Below, one piece after another: positions 1-8,467 of a DNA stretch of 64,000 nucleotides. The notes under the pieces were generated by a model. That model saw only the letters and a program-made list of their open reading frames with translations. It was not told the origin of the DNA and searched no databases. The stretch is from assembly GCA_035308365.1 (NCBI GenBank), contig DATGGU010000151.1:1-64000 (forward strand), written 5' to 3'. The stretch is from PALSA-505 sp035308365. GTDB taxonomy: Bacteria; Actinomycetota; Actinomycetes; Streptosporangiales; Streptosporangiaceae. Numbering within the stretch: the stretch's first letter is position 1; each line of letters starts with the position of its first letter. The position numbers and the translations under genes were made by a program.

Positions 1-84
1 CGCCCCGGTCCGCCGGACCAGACCCTCGATCAGGGCAGCCGGGTAAGGCACCCGGAAGCGGTCGTAATCCTGGGCGGCGCCCTG
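1..84 (-). pseudogene. SAM methyltransferase N-terminal fragment, start lost
   Basis: The minus strand encodes GAAQDYDRFRVPYPAAL, which matches the usual opening of small actinobacterial class I SAM-dependent methyltransferases (a Y-x-R/D-Y-R-x-x-Y-P-x-x-L pattern). The frame meets a TAA at positions 85-87 directly upstream and has no ATG/GTG before the motif. The gene therefore appears to have lost its start, or to begin at an unseen non-standard codon. It runs off the left edge of the window, so its catalytic part cannot be judged. Confidence 0.4.
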
Positions 85-133
85 TTACAGGTCAGGCCGG
101 AACTCAAGATCGCCCACAGGCGCCCATCCTCCC

Positions 134-229
134 ATGGCGGACGAAACCCGGATCGACACCCTCGGATGGCGGACGAAACCCGGATCGACACCATCGGATG
201 GCGGACGAAACCCGGATCGACCACCATGG
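134..229. repeat. 32-bp tandem repeat, three units
   Basis: Three head-to-tail units begin at 134, 166 and 198, each opening ATGGCGGACGAAACCCGGAT. Units 1 and 2 differ by a single base near their ends, and the third decays after about 24 bases. The array lies just past the stop codon of the GntR gene and before the methyltransferase fragment. No hairpin or coding role is evident. Confidence 0.85.
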
Positions 230-251
230 AGGACGGGTTGGCGGTGCGCTC

Positions 252-1031
252 CTAGAGGGCGCCGGCCAGTTCTGAGGTCCAGACGACGACGCGGATCTTG
301 TCGCCCCGGAACAGGTCGCGGGCGAACTCCAGCGGCTCTCCGGTGCGCGAGTAGGCGGTGCGCTCGACCAGCATGAGCGGCGCCCCTTCTTCCACTTCGA
401 GTGCCTCGGCCTCGCGCACGCTGGCGGTGACCGGCTCCAGCCGTTCCCTGGCGTGATGGGGCCGCTGACCGTACCTATCTTCGAGCAGTTCGTAAAGGGA
501 GCCATCAAGCCGGCAGGTCAGCATTCCGGGGAAGACGGCCGCCGGGAACAGCGAGTGCTCAAGGACCAGGGGACGGCCGTCGGCCAAGCGGATCCGGCGC
601 ACGCCGTAGACCGGGTCTTCCTCGCCGATCTGCAGGGCGGCCGCCGTGGCCGGGCCGGCCTGGTGCTCGGTCGCGGCCAGCACCCGGGCGCCGGGGGTCA
701 TGCCGTGGCGGCGCAACTGCTCGGAGAAGCCGGCCAGAGTGGTGAGATCCTGCTCCAGTTTGGGCTCGGCCACGAAGGTGCCGCCACCACGCCCCACGGT
801 ACGGGTGACCAGGCCGCGCCGGGCCAGTTCGCCGAGGGCGTGCCGCAGCGTCATCCGGCTGACGCCGAACCATTCGGCCAGGTCCTGCTCGGCGGGCAAC
901 CGGTCGCCCGGGGCGACCCGGCCGGACGCGATTGCGCCGGCCAGCCAGTCTTCGATCTGGGTGTGGATGGTCATGCCAGGTCCGCGCGCGATCTTGGGCG
1001 GCATCCCGGCCAGGGTCTGCAGCCGCCGCAT
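252..1031 (-). CDS. GntR/HutC-family transcriptional regulator
   Basis: A 259-residue DNA-binding repressor. It has an N-terminal winged helix-turn-helix (LPAEQDLAEWFGVSRMTLRH, about residues 40-60) and a C-terminal UTRA ligand-binding domain of the HutC subfamily, recognisable by the VYGVRRIRLADGRPLVLE and EFARDLFRGDKIRV stretches. The ATG overlaps the permease stop codon (TGATG), so the two are translationally coupled. An internal ATG 19 codons later is an alternative start. Two HutC-like sites (2662 and 2779) in the divergent promoter region are its likely operators. The inducer is unknown; neighbouring genes suggest a choline- or glycine-betaine-derived compound. Confidence 0.9.
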   Translation of the reverse strand: MRRLQTLAGMPPKIARGPGMTIHTQIEDWLAGAIASGRVAPGDRLPAEQDLAEWFGVSRMTLRHALGELARRGLVTRTVGRGGGTFVAEPKLEQDLTTLAGFSEQLRRHGMTPGARVLAATEHQAGPATAAALQIGEEDPVYGVRRIRLADGRPLVLEHSLFPAAVFPGMLTCRLDGSLYELLEDRYGQRPHHARERLEPVTASVREAEALEVEEGAPLMLVERTAYSRTGEPLEFARDLFRGDKIRVVVWTSELAGAL

Positions 1032-2596
1032 CACCGCGCCCCTGTGGCGGGTGCCTCGGCGGCGGGTGGCACCTCTTCGGCCGGCGGCATGACCGGCGCG
1101 AACGTGCGGCGGCGCCCTGCCGCCAGATAGTAGATCGCGCCGATCACGGCGATGCCGATCACCACCGTCCAGAGAATCGGGATCTTGTTGAGGAAGCTCC
1201 AGCCGAAGCTGAGCAGCCCGCCGGTCTGCTCGGGCTTGGGGTTGCTGGCCGCTCGTGGCCAGGCGAAGTTGACCAGCATGGCCCCGCCGTAGAGCAAGGC
1301 TACGACGTTGACCAGGATGCCCCAGCGGCCGAGCCGGAACGGCGCGCGGACCTTTGGCCAGCCTCTGGTGCGGGCGCGCATGATCACTATGTTGCCGAGG
1401 AAGTAGCTGAGGTAGATCATGCCGGTCGCGGCGATAGCGATGGTCCCGGCGCCCGAGTATTTCAGGAACGGCACCGCCGACAGGATCGCGACCACCAGGC
1501 ACGCCCACACCGGGGTGTGCAGGCTCGGCGCCACCCGGGACAGCGCGCCCGACCACGGGAGCTGGTTGTCGCGCGACATGCCGAAGCAGAGCCTGATCGT
1601 GGCCGCCAGGATCGACAGGCAGCAGACGAAGATCGCGGCGGAGACCACCAGCAGGTACAGCGTTGCGAAGCCGGAGGAGAAATTGGCCTCGATGATCTGG
1701 GCCGGGCCGAAGCCCAGGCCGCCGTTGCCGGTGATCGCACCGTGCAGGTTGGGGATCGCCACCAGCGTGCCGAGCAGGAACACCCCGCCGATCACGAACG
1801 CGCCGACCACGGAGAACAGCACGGCCTTGGGCGCGGCCCGGCGCGGATCCCGGGTCTCCTCGGCGAGGGTGGACGCGGTGTCGAAGCCGTAGATCACGAA
1901 CAGGCTCATGAACATCGCGGCGAGGAACGAACTCGGCTGCACCTTGAACCCGGCGCTGTTGGTTATCACACTGAAGCCCTGGTGGTTATGGAAGGCCATC
2001 AGGACCAGTGCGAACACGAACATGCCAAGGATCTCGAACAGCACGCCGGTGTTGTTGATGAGGGCGACAAGCCGCACGCCGTAGATGTTCAGCACGGTGA
2101 TCACGGCCAGCGTGATCAGCGCGACGACCTCCTGGGTGTGCAGGCTCCCGGCGTTCAGGCTGTGCCAGCCGAGCCCGTTGAGCGCGGGGATCAGGGCGAG
2201 CGGCAGCGTGGCGACCACCGCTGTCACGGTGAGGATGCCGGCGAACAGGTAAATCCAGCCGGTGAACCAGCTGTAGCTGCGCCCGGCGAGGTACTTCGTC
2301 CATTGGAAGACAGAGCCTGCCACGGGATAGTGGCTCGACACTTCGGCGAAGTTGAGCGCGACGATGAACTGCCCAAGCGCGACGACCGGCCAGGTCCAGA
2401 TGAACACCCCGCCCAGGGTGGTGAGGCCCAGGGCGAAAAGGGTGAAGATCCCGGTCGAGGGCGAGATATAGCTGAAGGCGACGGCAAACGAACTGAACAC
2501 CCCGAGCGAGCGCTTCAGTTCCTGCTTGTACCCGAAGCGCGCGAGATCGGCGGAGTCGCGTTCGTGGCCGCCCGAATCCACTTGGCCTGCGCTCAT
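1031..2596 (-). CDS. APC-superfamily amino acid/amine permease
   Basis: A 521-residue polytopic inner-membrane protein with about 12 hydrophobic segments. It has the APC hallmarks FSYISPSTGIFTLFALGL near residue 45 and a consensus YGFDTASTLAEETRDPRRA loop near residue 240, typical of the amino acid/GABA-choline permease (AGCS/ACT-like) branch. It probably imports a small amine or amino acid by cation symport. It is first in an operon with the GntR regulator and diverges from the kinase/dehydrogenase operon, so import, sensing and oxidation of one substrate are probably linked. The actual substrate cannot be read from sequence. Confidence 0.88.
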   Translation of the reverse strand: MSAGQVDSGGHERDSADLARFGYKQELKRSLGVFSSFAVAFSYISPSTGIFTLFALGLTTLGGVFIWTWPVVALGQFIVALNFAEVSSHYPVAGSVFQWTKYLAGRSYSWFTGWIYLFAGILTVTAVVATLPLALIPALNGLGWHSLNAGSLHTQEVVALITLAVITVLNIYGVRLVALINNTGVLFEILGMFVFALVLMAFHNHQGFSVITNSAGFKVQPSSFLAAMFMSLFVIYGFDTASTLAEETRDPRRAAPKAVLFSVVGAFVIGGVFLLGTLVAIPNLHGAITGNGGLGFGPAQIIEANFSSGFATLYLLVVSAAIFVCCLSILAATIRLCFGMSRDNQLPWSGALSRVAPSLHTPVWACLVVAILSAVPFLKYSGAGTIAIAATGMIYLSYFLGNIVIMRARTRGWPKVRAPFRLGRWGILVNVVALLYGGAMLVNFAWPRAASNPKPEQTGGLLSFGWSFLNKIPILWTVVIGIAVIGAIYYLAAGRRRTFAPVMPPAEEVPPAAEAPATGAR

Positions 2597-2661
2597 CGGA
2601 TGCCTTCCCAGCGGGGACCAGGTTGCGGCTATCGGCGTAGCGTATGTCTCTGGCCAGCTAA

Positions 2662-2674
2662 TTGTCCAGACGTT
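2662..2674. promoter_or_regulatory. Probable GntR/HutC operator 1
   Basis: TTGTCCAGACGTT contains the near-palindrome GTCCAGAC. It closely matches the second site at 2779 (one mismatch in 13) and the general TTGTCTAGACAA pattern bound by many HutC-type GntR repressors. It lies 66 bp upstream of the permease start. Confidence 0.5.
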
Positions 2675-2778
2675 TCACCTGTTCAATCAGTCAAAAAATG
2701 GGATAAATCGCAGGTAGGTCGCATGTAGCCTGAGGTAATTTGACGGATACAATGTGTAGTCATCGGGTATTACTTCTT

Positions 2779-2791
2779 TTGTCTAGACGTT
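2779..2791. promoter_or_regulatory. Probable GntR/HutC operator 2
   Basis: TTGTCTAGACGTT contains the perfect palindrome GTCTAGAC and is spaced 117 bp from operator 1 in the same 347-bp divergent intergenic region (2597-2943). One site per promoter suggests joint control of the permease-gntR and kinase-dehydrogenase operons. Confidence 0.5.
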
Positions 2792-2831
2792 ATCGGTGGC
2801 AAGATCTACGCTGTGCTCTCTCAGGTGTTCC

Positions 2832-2931
2832 GGGTTCGTCACGAACCCACCCCGGCCCCCGGCCCAGGTCTGCAACCCCGGCAATGTCACATCGGCCGGG
2901 CCCATGCCCCGGCAATGTCACACCGACCGGG
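2832..2931. repeat. Leader hairpin and 25-bp direct repeat before the kinase gene
   Basis: Positions 2832-2848 form a 7-bp perfect hairpin (GGGTTCG, loop TCA, CGAACCC). After it, 2876-2900 and 2907-2931 are 25-bp direct copies differing at two bases, each containing CCCCGGCAATGTCACA. Both lie between operator 2 and the kinase start at 2944, so they would be in the leader or near the promoter. Function is unknown. Confidence 0.55.
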
Positions 2932-2943
2932 TTCCCTGCGCCG

Positions 2944-3864
2944 GTGACCAGTGACATCCAGGAGGATCTCGATGCGCTCTTCGACCGCGTGCCGAGCCTG
3001 GCAGGCTCACCGCGTCGCGTCCAGCGGTTGTATGGCGGGCTTACCAACCGCAACTACAAGGTCGTCACCCCCGCCGGCGCGTTCGTCGCCCGGGTGTTCG
3101 CCGACGGCGGCGAACTGCTCTCGATTAACCGCGACAACGAGTACCGGAACACGGCGGCCGCCGCGGCGGCGGGCGCGGGCGCTCCGGTGATCGAGTACCG
3201 GCCCGAGGCCGGGGTGCTGGTCATCGGGTATATCGAAGGACGTACGCTCACCGACGCCGACGTTGCGGAGCCGGCGAACATCCCCCGGATCGCGCAAGCG
3301 TGTCAGCGCCTGCATCAGGCAGCACCGTTCGTAAATCGTTTCAATATTTTTGATATTCAACGGTCGTACCTGGATGTTGTGCGAACCGGCGGCTTCCGGC
3401 TGCCAGCCGGATACACCGGCCTGATGCCGCACTTCGGGCAGGCCGAGGGCGCGCTGGGTACACACCCGGCCCGGCTGGTGCCGTGCAACAACGATCTGCT
3501 GGCCGGGAATTTCATCGACGATGGCGACCGGATCTGGCTGATCGACTACGAGTACTCCGGCAACAACGATCCCTGCTTCGAGCTCGGCAACATCTGGAGC
3601 GAGTGCGGGCTGTCCCTGGACGGGCTGGCCGAACTGGCCGGCGCGTACTACGGCCGGCGGCTGCGCAGCAAGATCGCCAGGGCTCACCTGCTGGGCCTGG
3701 CGGCGAAATACACCTGGACGTTGTGGGGATCCATCCAGGCCAGCACCAGCCGGCTCGACGTGGACTTCTGGTCCTGGGCGATGGAGCGCTACGAGGGAGC
3801 CGCCGAGGGGCTCACCGGCCCGGACTTCCCGCGGCTGCTCGATGAGGTCCAGCGCGATGACTGA
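2944..3864 (+). CDS. Choline/ethanolamine-kinase-like phosphotransferase
   Basis: A 306-residue cytoplasmic kinase of the APH/choline-kinase fold. The Brenner-type catalytic motif is CNNDLLAGN (residues 181-189; Asp184 is the predicted base). The metal-binding motif is IDYEYSG starting at residue 200, a signature closer to choline/ethanolamine kinases than to aminoglycoside kinases. The GTG at 2944 was chosen because upstream in-frame codons are low-complexity and fall in the leader repeats. It overlaps the following dehydrogenase by 8 bp, which implies coupled expression. A role in phosphorylating choline, ethanolamine or a related amino alcohol is inferred. Confidence 0.85.
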   Translation: MTSDIQEDLDALFDRVPSLAGSPRRVQRLYGGLTNRNYKVVTPAGAFVARVFADGGELLSINRDNEYRNTAAAAAAGAGAPVIEYRPEAGVLVIGYIEGRTLTDADVAEPANIPRIAQACQRLHQAAPFVNRFNIFDIQRSYLDVVRTGGFRLPAGYTGLMPHFGQAEGALGTHPARLVPCNNDLLAGNFIDDGDRIWLIDYEYSGNNDPCFELGNIWSECGLSLDGLAELAGAYYGRRLRSKIARAHLLGLAAKYTWTLWGSIQASTSRLDVDFWSWAMERYEGAAEGLTGPDFPRLLDEVQRDD

Positions 3865-6310
3865 GCTGCCAAGCCGCGCCCGGGTGGTCATCGTCGGCGG
3901 CGGCGTGATCGGCACCAGCGTCGCCTACCACCTGGCCGCACTGGGCTGGCTGGACGTGCTGCTGCTCGAACAGGGCCGGCTCTCCAGCGGGACGACCTGG
4001 CACGCGGCCGGCCTGGTCGGCCAGCTCCGGGTGTCGCAGAGCGTCACCCGGCTGGTCCAGTACTCCACCGAGCTCTACCGCGGCCTGGAGGCCGAGACCG
4101 GGCTGTCGGCGGGCTACAAGCAGTGCGGCGGCGTCACCGTGGCGCGCACCGCCGACCGGATGGTCCAGTTGCGGCGGACCGCCGCAGCGGCCACGGCCTA
4201 CGGCCTGGTCTGCGAGCTGATCAGCCCGCGCCGGGCGGCGGAGCTTTACCCGGTGATGCGCACCGATGACCTGGCCGGTGCCATCTGGCTGCCGGGCGAC
4301 GGGACGGCCAACCCGACCGACCTGACCTACGCCCTGGCCAAGGGCGCCCGGAACCGTGGCGCGGTCATCCGCGAGCGCACCCGGGTGACCGGGATCACCG
4401 CGGCCGGCGGCGCGGTGAGCGGGGTGCGGACCGCCGAGGGCGACGTCGAGGCGGAGATCGTCGTCAACTGCGCGGGCCAGTGGGCCAAGAAGGTCGGGGC
4501 GATGTGCGGGGTGAACGTGCCGCTGCACTCAGCCGAGCACTTCTACGTGGTGACCGAGCAGATCGAGGGAGTACGGCGCGACCTGCCGGTGCTGCGTGAC
4601 CCGGACGGCTACACCTACTTCAAGGAGGAGGTCGGCGGCCTGGTCGTCGGCGGGTTCGAGCCGCAGGCGAAGCCATGGGCCGGGCCGGACGCGGTGCCCG
4701 ACGACTTCGAGTTCAGGCTGCTGCCCGAGGACTGGGATCAGTTCTCGGTCCTGATGGAGAACGCGCTGCTTCGGATCCCGGCGCTCAGCCACACCGGCGT
4801 CAAGAAGTTCTACAACGGCCCGGAAAGCTTCACTCCGGATAACCAGTTCATTCTCGGTGAGGCGCCGGAACTGCGGAACTTTTATGTCGCCGCCGGCTTC
4901 AATTCGGTCGGCATCGCCTCGGCCGGCGGCGCCGGGCGCGCGCTGGCCGAATGGATCACGGGAGGCGAGCCCTCGACCGACCTCTCGGCGGTGGATATCC
5001 GCCGGTTCGCCGCCTTCCACGGCAACAACCAATGGCTGCACGACCGGGTGGGTGAGGTGCTCGGCCTGCACTACGCCGTGCCGTGGCCGAACCGGGAGCT
5101 GAACACCGCCCGGCCATTCCGGCGCTCGCCCGCCTATCACCTGCTGAAGCAGGCCAACGCCTGTTTCGGCAGCCGGATGGGCTGGGAGCGGGCCAACTTC
5201 TTCGCCCCGCCGGGCGAGCAGCCACGGATCGGCTACTCCTGGGGCAAGCAGAACTGGCTGCCCTGGTCGGCGGCCGAGCAGCGGGCCGCCAGGGAGCGGG
5301 TCGCGGTCTTCGACCAGACCTCGTTCGCCAAGCTCCTGCTGACCGGGCCGGACGCCGAGGACGTGCTGCAGTGGCTGTGCACCGCCGACGTGGCCACCGC
5401 GCCGGGCCGCACGGTCTACACCGGGATGCTCAACAGCCGCGGCACCTACGAGGCGGACATCACCGTCACCCGGCTGTCGGCCGAGGAGTTCCTGCTGGTC
5501 AGCAGCGCAACCCAGGCCGAGCACGACGCCGATCACATCCGCAGGCACATCCCGTCCGATGCCGCCGCGGCCCTGGTCGACGTCACCTCGGCGTACGCCG
5601 TCTACGGTGTGATGGGGCCGGCCTCCCGTGACCTGCTGTCCGCTGTGTCGCACAGCGACTTCAGCGACCAGGCCTTTCCATTCGGCGCCAGCAGACCCGT
5701 GGACATCGGCTATGGCACCGTCCGGGCCACCCGGATCACCTACGTCGGCGAGCGCGGCTGGGAGCTTTATGTGCCCGCCGAGTTCGCGGTCGGCGTGTAT
5801 GAGGATCTGATGGCGGCGGGCGAGCAGTTCGGCGTGGCGAATGGTGGATATTACGCCATTGAGTCGATGCGCCTTGAAAAGGGGTACCGCGCCTATGGCA
5901 GAGAACTCAGCCCCGATTACAACCCGGTCGAGGCGGGGCTTTTGTTCGCCTGCAAACTGAAGACGGATATCCCTTTCCTCGGCCGCGAGGCGGTGGAGAA
6001 AGCCCGGGCCGACGGGCCGCGGCGGCGGCTGGTCTCGCTGGTGCTGGACGATCCGGACGTGATGATGTGGGGCGGCGAGCTGGTCCTGCGCGACGGGCTG
6101 GCCGCGGGCCAGGTGACCTCGGCCGCCTGGGGCGAGGCCCTGGGCAGCTCGGTATGCCTGGCCTATCTGCGCGATCCGGGTGGCGGGGTGGTGACCGCCG
6201 AATTCACCAGGTCAGGCCGCTACGAGGTCAACGTGGGCGGCGACCTGTGCCCGGCAACCGTCCACCTGCGCCCGCCCTTCGACCCGGGCGGCGAGAAAAT
6301 CAAGGGGTGA
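3857..6310 (+). CDS. FAD-dependent dimethylglycine/sarcosine dehydrogenase-like protein with GcvT domains
   Basis: An 817-residue enzyme with an N-terminal DAO flavin domain (Rossmann motif VGGGVIG, residues 13-19), an FAO_M linker domain, and C-terminal GcvT-type folate-binding domains (about residues 430-800). GTTWHAAG contains His49, at the position of the covalent flavin histidine of dimethylglycine and sarcosine dehydrogenases. These enzymes oxidatively demethylate N-methylglycines and pass the one-carbon unit to tetrahydrofolate. With the kinase, permease and GntR gene, it suggests catabolism of a betaine-type compound. The ATG at 3857 overlaps the kinase gene. Exact substrate is uncertain. 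Confidence 0.9.
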   Translation: MTELPSRARVVIVGGGVIGTSVAYHLAALGWLDVLLLEQGRLSSGTTWHAAGLVGQLRVSQSVTRLVQYSTELYRGLEAETGLSAGYKQCGGVTVARTADRMVQLRRTAAAATAYGLVCELISPRRAAELYPVMRTDDLAGAIWLPGDGTANPTDLTYALAKGARNRGAVIRERTRVTGITAAGGAVSGVRTAEGDVEAEIVVNCAGQWAKKVGAMCGVNVPLHSAEHFYVVTEQIEGVRRDLPVLRDPDGYTYFKEEVGGLVVGGFEPQAKPWAGPDAVPDDFEFRLLPEDWDQFSVLMENALLRIPALSHTGVKKFYNGPESFTPDNQFILGEAPELRNFYVAAGFNSVGIASAGGAGRALAEWITGGEPSTDLSAVDIRRFAAFHGNNQWLHDRVGEVLGLHYAVPWPNRELNTARPFRRSPAYHLLKQANACFGSRMGWERANFFAPPGEQPRIGYSWGKQNWLPWSAAEQRAARERVAVFDQTSFAKLLLTGPDAEDVLQWLCTADVATAPGRTVYTGMLNSRGTYEADITVTRLSAEEFLLVSSATQAEHDADHIRRHIPSDAAAALVDVTSAYAVYGVMGPASRDLLSAVSHSDFSDQAFPFGASRPVDIGYGTVRATRITYVGERGWELYVPAEFAVGVYEDLMAAGEQFGVANGGYYAIESMRLEKGYRAYGRELSPDYNPVEAGLLFACKLKTDIPFLGREAVEKARADGPRRRLVSLVLDDPDVMMWGGELVLRDGLAAGQVTSAAWGEALGSSVCLAYLRDPGGGVVTAEFTRSGRYEVNVGGDLCPATVHLRPPFDPGGEKIKG

Positions 6311-6974
6311 GCACAGCAGAGCTGCGTGAGCAGAGGCTGGGTGGGCTGCGCTGGATCGTGGTCAGCGGCCCTGGCGCGGAGTGTTTTCGCGCGCTCGGCG
6401 AGCACATGCGCGAAGAGATCTCCTACGCGGTCACGGACTGGCCGCTGATCCACCGGCTGCGCCGTCACGTCGCCGGCGAGCCCGGGCGCGGGTGGCTCGC
6501 CTCGGTATGGGCGGCGACGCAGGCGGCACACCCGGCGGAGTGGGCCGAGCTCACCGCGCTCGCGGCCGGCGCCGGGGTGGCCGTGGCGGACCTGGCGCTG
6601 CTGAACTTCCGCGGTGACCTGGGGGCGGTCGAGGGCGGGTTCGGCTGCAGCGATCTGGCCTGGCGGCGCGGCCGGTCGTTCATCGCGCACAACGAGGACC
6701 AGTCCAGCGCGGTGGCCGGACTGTGTGCCCTGCTGACGCTGGCCATCGACGGCCTGCCCCGGGTCTGCGCGTTCTGGTGCCCGATGCTCCTGCCGAGCAA
6801 CCCGGCCACGACGCCGCCACGGTGTGCACCCTCGTCGCCGACCTGACCGCAGGCCAGGCAGTCATCGCCACCCGGGGAGAGTCACCGGTCGCGATACTGC
6901 TGCCCGACCTGCCCGCCGGGAGGGGTACCGCGCAGCATGTCCTGGCTGGCCCGGGACTGCCCGCTTTTCCTTGA
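6307..6974 (+). pseudogene. C45-family acyltransferase (penicillin acyltransferase-like), internally deleted and frameshifted
   Basis: The GTG at 6307 overlaps the dehydrogenase stop (GTGA). The first 165 or so codons match the C45 autoproteolytic acyltransferase/hydrolase family: GFGCSD with the processing Cys114, then FIAHNEDQ and FWCPMLLPSN. At about 6810 the match breaks. The family's C-terminal segment (AATVCTLVADLTAGQAVIA, 6814-6873) continues in another frame after loss of what is normally well over 100 codons. No functional product is expected. The original gene probably completed the operon as an amide hydrolase or acyltransferase. Confidence 0.75.
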
Positions 6975-7028
6975 TTGCGAATTTGGCTGATTAACCCGGA
7001 ACAGAAAATGATCACTCCCGGGTGTCTA

Positions 7029-7057
7029 TTGACCACCTTAGGAAACGTCAATAAGGT
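7029..7057 (+). promoter_or_regulatory. Candidate sigma-70-type promoter
   Basis: TTGACC (7029-7034), a 17-bp spacer, then TAAGGT (7052-7057). It lies about 75 bp upstream of the unknown gene at 7131, in an AT-richer patch unlike its surroundings. The -35 sequence also forms part of an ATTGAC/GTCAAT inverted repeat. Confidence 0.4.
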
Positions 7058-7069
7058 CATGCCTGCCGT

Positions 7070-7093
7070 CCGCCGCACGGGGTAATGCGGCGG
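7070..7093 (+). promoter_or_regulatory. Leader hairpin
   Basis: CCGCCGCA (7070-7077) pairs perfectly with TGCGGCGG (7086-7093) across an 8-nt loop. It sits between the candidate promoter and the start at 7131, so it would form in the 5' leader. No T-run follows, so it is not a typical terminator. Confidence 0.4.
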
Positions 7094-7130
7094 CGGATGC
7101 ATGAGTCATTGCTTCTCGGGGGAATAATGG

Positions 7131-7544
7131 GTGTCGGCCAGCAGCCGCGGCCAGCTCGACGAGCTGTCGCTGCGGCTGCGCGCGGCCTCCCCGGCCGCCT
7201 GCGCCTGGCGGACCGTGAATCCGGAGCAGGCAACCCCAGGCCAGCCGATTCAGCCGGACGGCCCGGAGTTCGGGGCGCTGCGGCGGCGGTTGCGGGACGG
7301 CCTCACCGAGCCGGACCCGGCCACGGCGGCCCGGATCAGCACCGCGATCGAGTGCCTGTCGAATGCGGGCAGGCCGGTGGGCTGCGAGCTGGTCGTGGAC
7401 GGCTGCTACGACAGCGGGTGGGCGCTGATGCACGCCGGGGACGCGCTGATCGCCTGCACCACGGTCCGGGTCATCGGCGTTTCCCGCCCGATAGCGGTCT
7501 CGATCATGGCAGGCACCGGGATGCGCGCCGTGGGAGCGGCCTGA
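7131..7544 (+). CDS. Hypothetical protein
   Basis: A 137-residue open frame starting at GTG 7131, preceded by a GGGGGAA purine stretch and by the candidate promoter and hairpin. The family was not recognised. The N-terminal half is Ala/Arg/Pro-rich; the second half (STAIECLSNAGRPVGCELVV and DGCYDSGWALMHAGDALIAC) looks like a compact alpha/beta domain with three cysteines. No signal peptide or membrane segment is seen. It reads in the same direction as the VOC fusion gene 35 bp later and may share its transcript. Confidence 0.5.
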   Translation: MSASSRGQLDELSLRLRAASPAACAWRTVNPEQATPGQPIQPDGPEFGALRRRLRDGLTEPDPATAARISTAIECLSNAGRPVGCELVVDGCYDSGWALMHAGDALIACTTVRVIGVSRPIAVSIMAGTGMRAVGAA

Positions 7545-7579
7545 TTACGGTCGTGATCTCCGTCTGCGACGATCCCTCC

Positions 7580-8284
7580 ATGGACGAATCAGGCACCGGG
7601 AAGCTCACCCGGCAGGAAATCTCGGACGTGGCCACCGGCTGGGGGTGGCGCCTGCTGCGGGGCGCCCTGGTGACCCAGGTGGCGGTGGAGTCGCTGGCCG
7701 ACGCGGCCGACCTGGCCGCGCGGCTCACCAGCGGCGTCGGCTGCGGCCGCGATCAGGAGCTGCGGCTCGACGTCCGCGACGGCCGCCTGATCCTGACCCT
7801 GCAGTCGGCCGTCGCCTCGATGGCGACCCGGCAGGAGGTCGAGCTCGCGCACCGGATCTCGGCGTTCGTCAGCACGCTCGGGCTTTCCGCGGACGCGGCC
7901 GGCGCCGGGCGGCCTGCGCAGTTGCTGGAAATCGGGATCGACGCGCTCGACATGGCCGCGATCCGGCCGTTCTGGAAGGCGATCCTGGGCTACGTGGAGG
8001 AGCCGGAACCGGATGACCCGCCGAACGGGATCGCCGATCCGGACGGCCAGGGCCCGTCCATCTGGTTCCAGCAGATGGACGCCCCGCGGCCACAGCGCAA
8101 CCGGATTCATTTGGACATCACGGTGCCGCACGACGAGGCGCAGCGCCGGATCGAGGCCGCCATCGCGGCGGGCGGCACGCTGCGCTACGACGCCGAGGCC
8201 CCGGCATTCTGGGTGCTGGCGGACGCCGAAGGCAACGAAGCCTGCATCACCACCTGGCAGGGCAGGGACCAGGCGGCAGCCTAG
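7580..8284 (+). CDS. Pterin-4a-carbinolamine dehydratase-like domain fused to a VOC/glyoxalase domain
   Basis: A 234-residue cytoplasmic protein. Residues 1-105 (LTRQEISDVATGWGWRLLRG onward) follow the PCD/PhhB fold layout. Residues 115-230 form a glyoxalase-like VOC module (ALDMAAIRPFWKAILGY, NRIHLDITVPHDEAQRRI, WVLADAEGNEACI). The canonical PhhB E-x-x-x-H-H-P active-site stretch is not visible in the first domain, so it may be structural. The ATG at 7580 was chosen because the first domain begins right after it. Such fusions exist in actinobacteria; function is unproven. A bona fide PhhB is encoded at 25928-26206. Confidence 0.8.
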   Translation: MDESGTGKLTRQEISDVATGWGWRLLRGALVTQVAVESLADAADLAARLTSGVGCGRDQELRLDVRDGRLILTLQSAVASMATRQEVELAHRISAFVSTLGLSADAAGAGRPAQLLEIGIDALDMAAIRPFWKAILGYVEEPEPDDPPNGIADPDGQGPSIWFQQMDAPRPQRNRIHLDITVPHDEAQRRIEAAIAAGGTLRYDAEAPAFWVLADAEGNEACITTWQGRDQAAA

Positions 8285-8467
8285 CCGCGGCGGCGGATCG
8301 CGTAAGCGACGTTGAGGACGCCATGACCACCCAGGTCAGTGCGACCAGCAGCACCTGGTGACGTCATCCCCGGGTGCTCTGATCCACGGATACACGATAC
8401 ATCGCGACTCGTGGCCCGGCGAGGATCCACTATGGATCCCTGGCAGTGATGAGGAGGTGTGCGGCGG
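8285..8467. other. Intergenic stretch with a possible membrane-protein remnant
   Basis: On the minus strand at 8281-8356 two overlapping frames give LLVALTWVVMA and VLNVAYAIRRRG. Together these resemble the end of an integral membrane protein broken by a frameshift. A GGATCC-actat-GGATCC inverted repeat lies at 8423-8439. GAGGAGG at 8451-8457 is the ribosome-binding site of the next gene. Confidence 0.25.

Noticed and set aside
932..2728. 598-codon plus-strand open frame opposite the APC permease
   Set aside because: Composition is Gly/Arg/Asp/His-rich with no domain; the permease on the other strand has clear membrane helices and motifs. It is a high-GC shadow frame.
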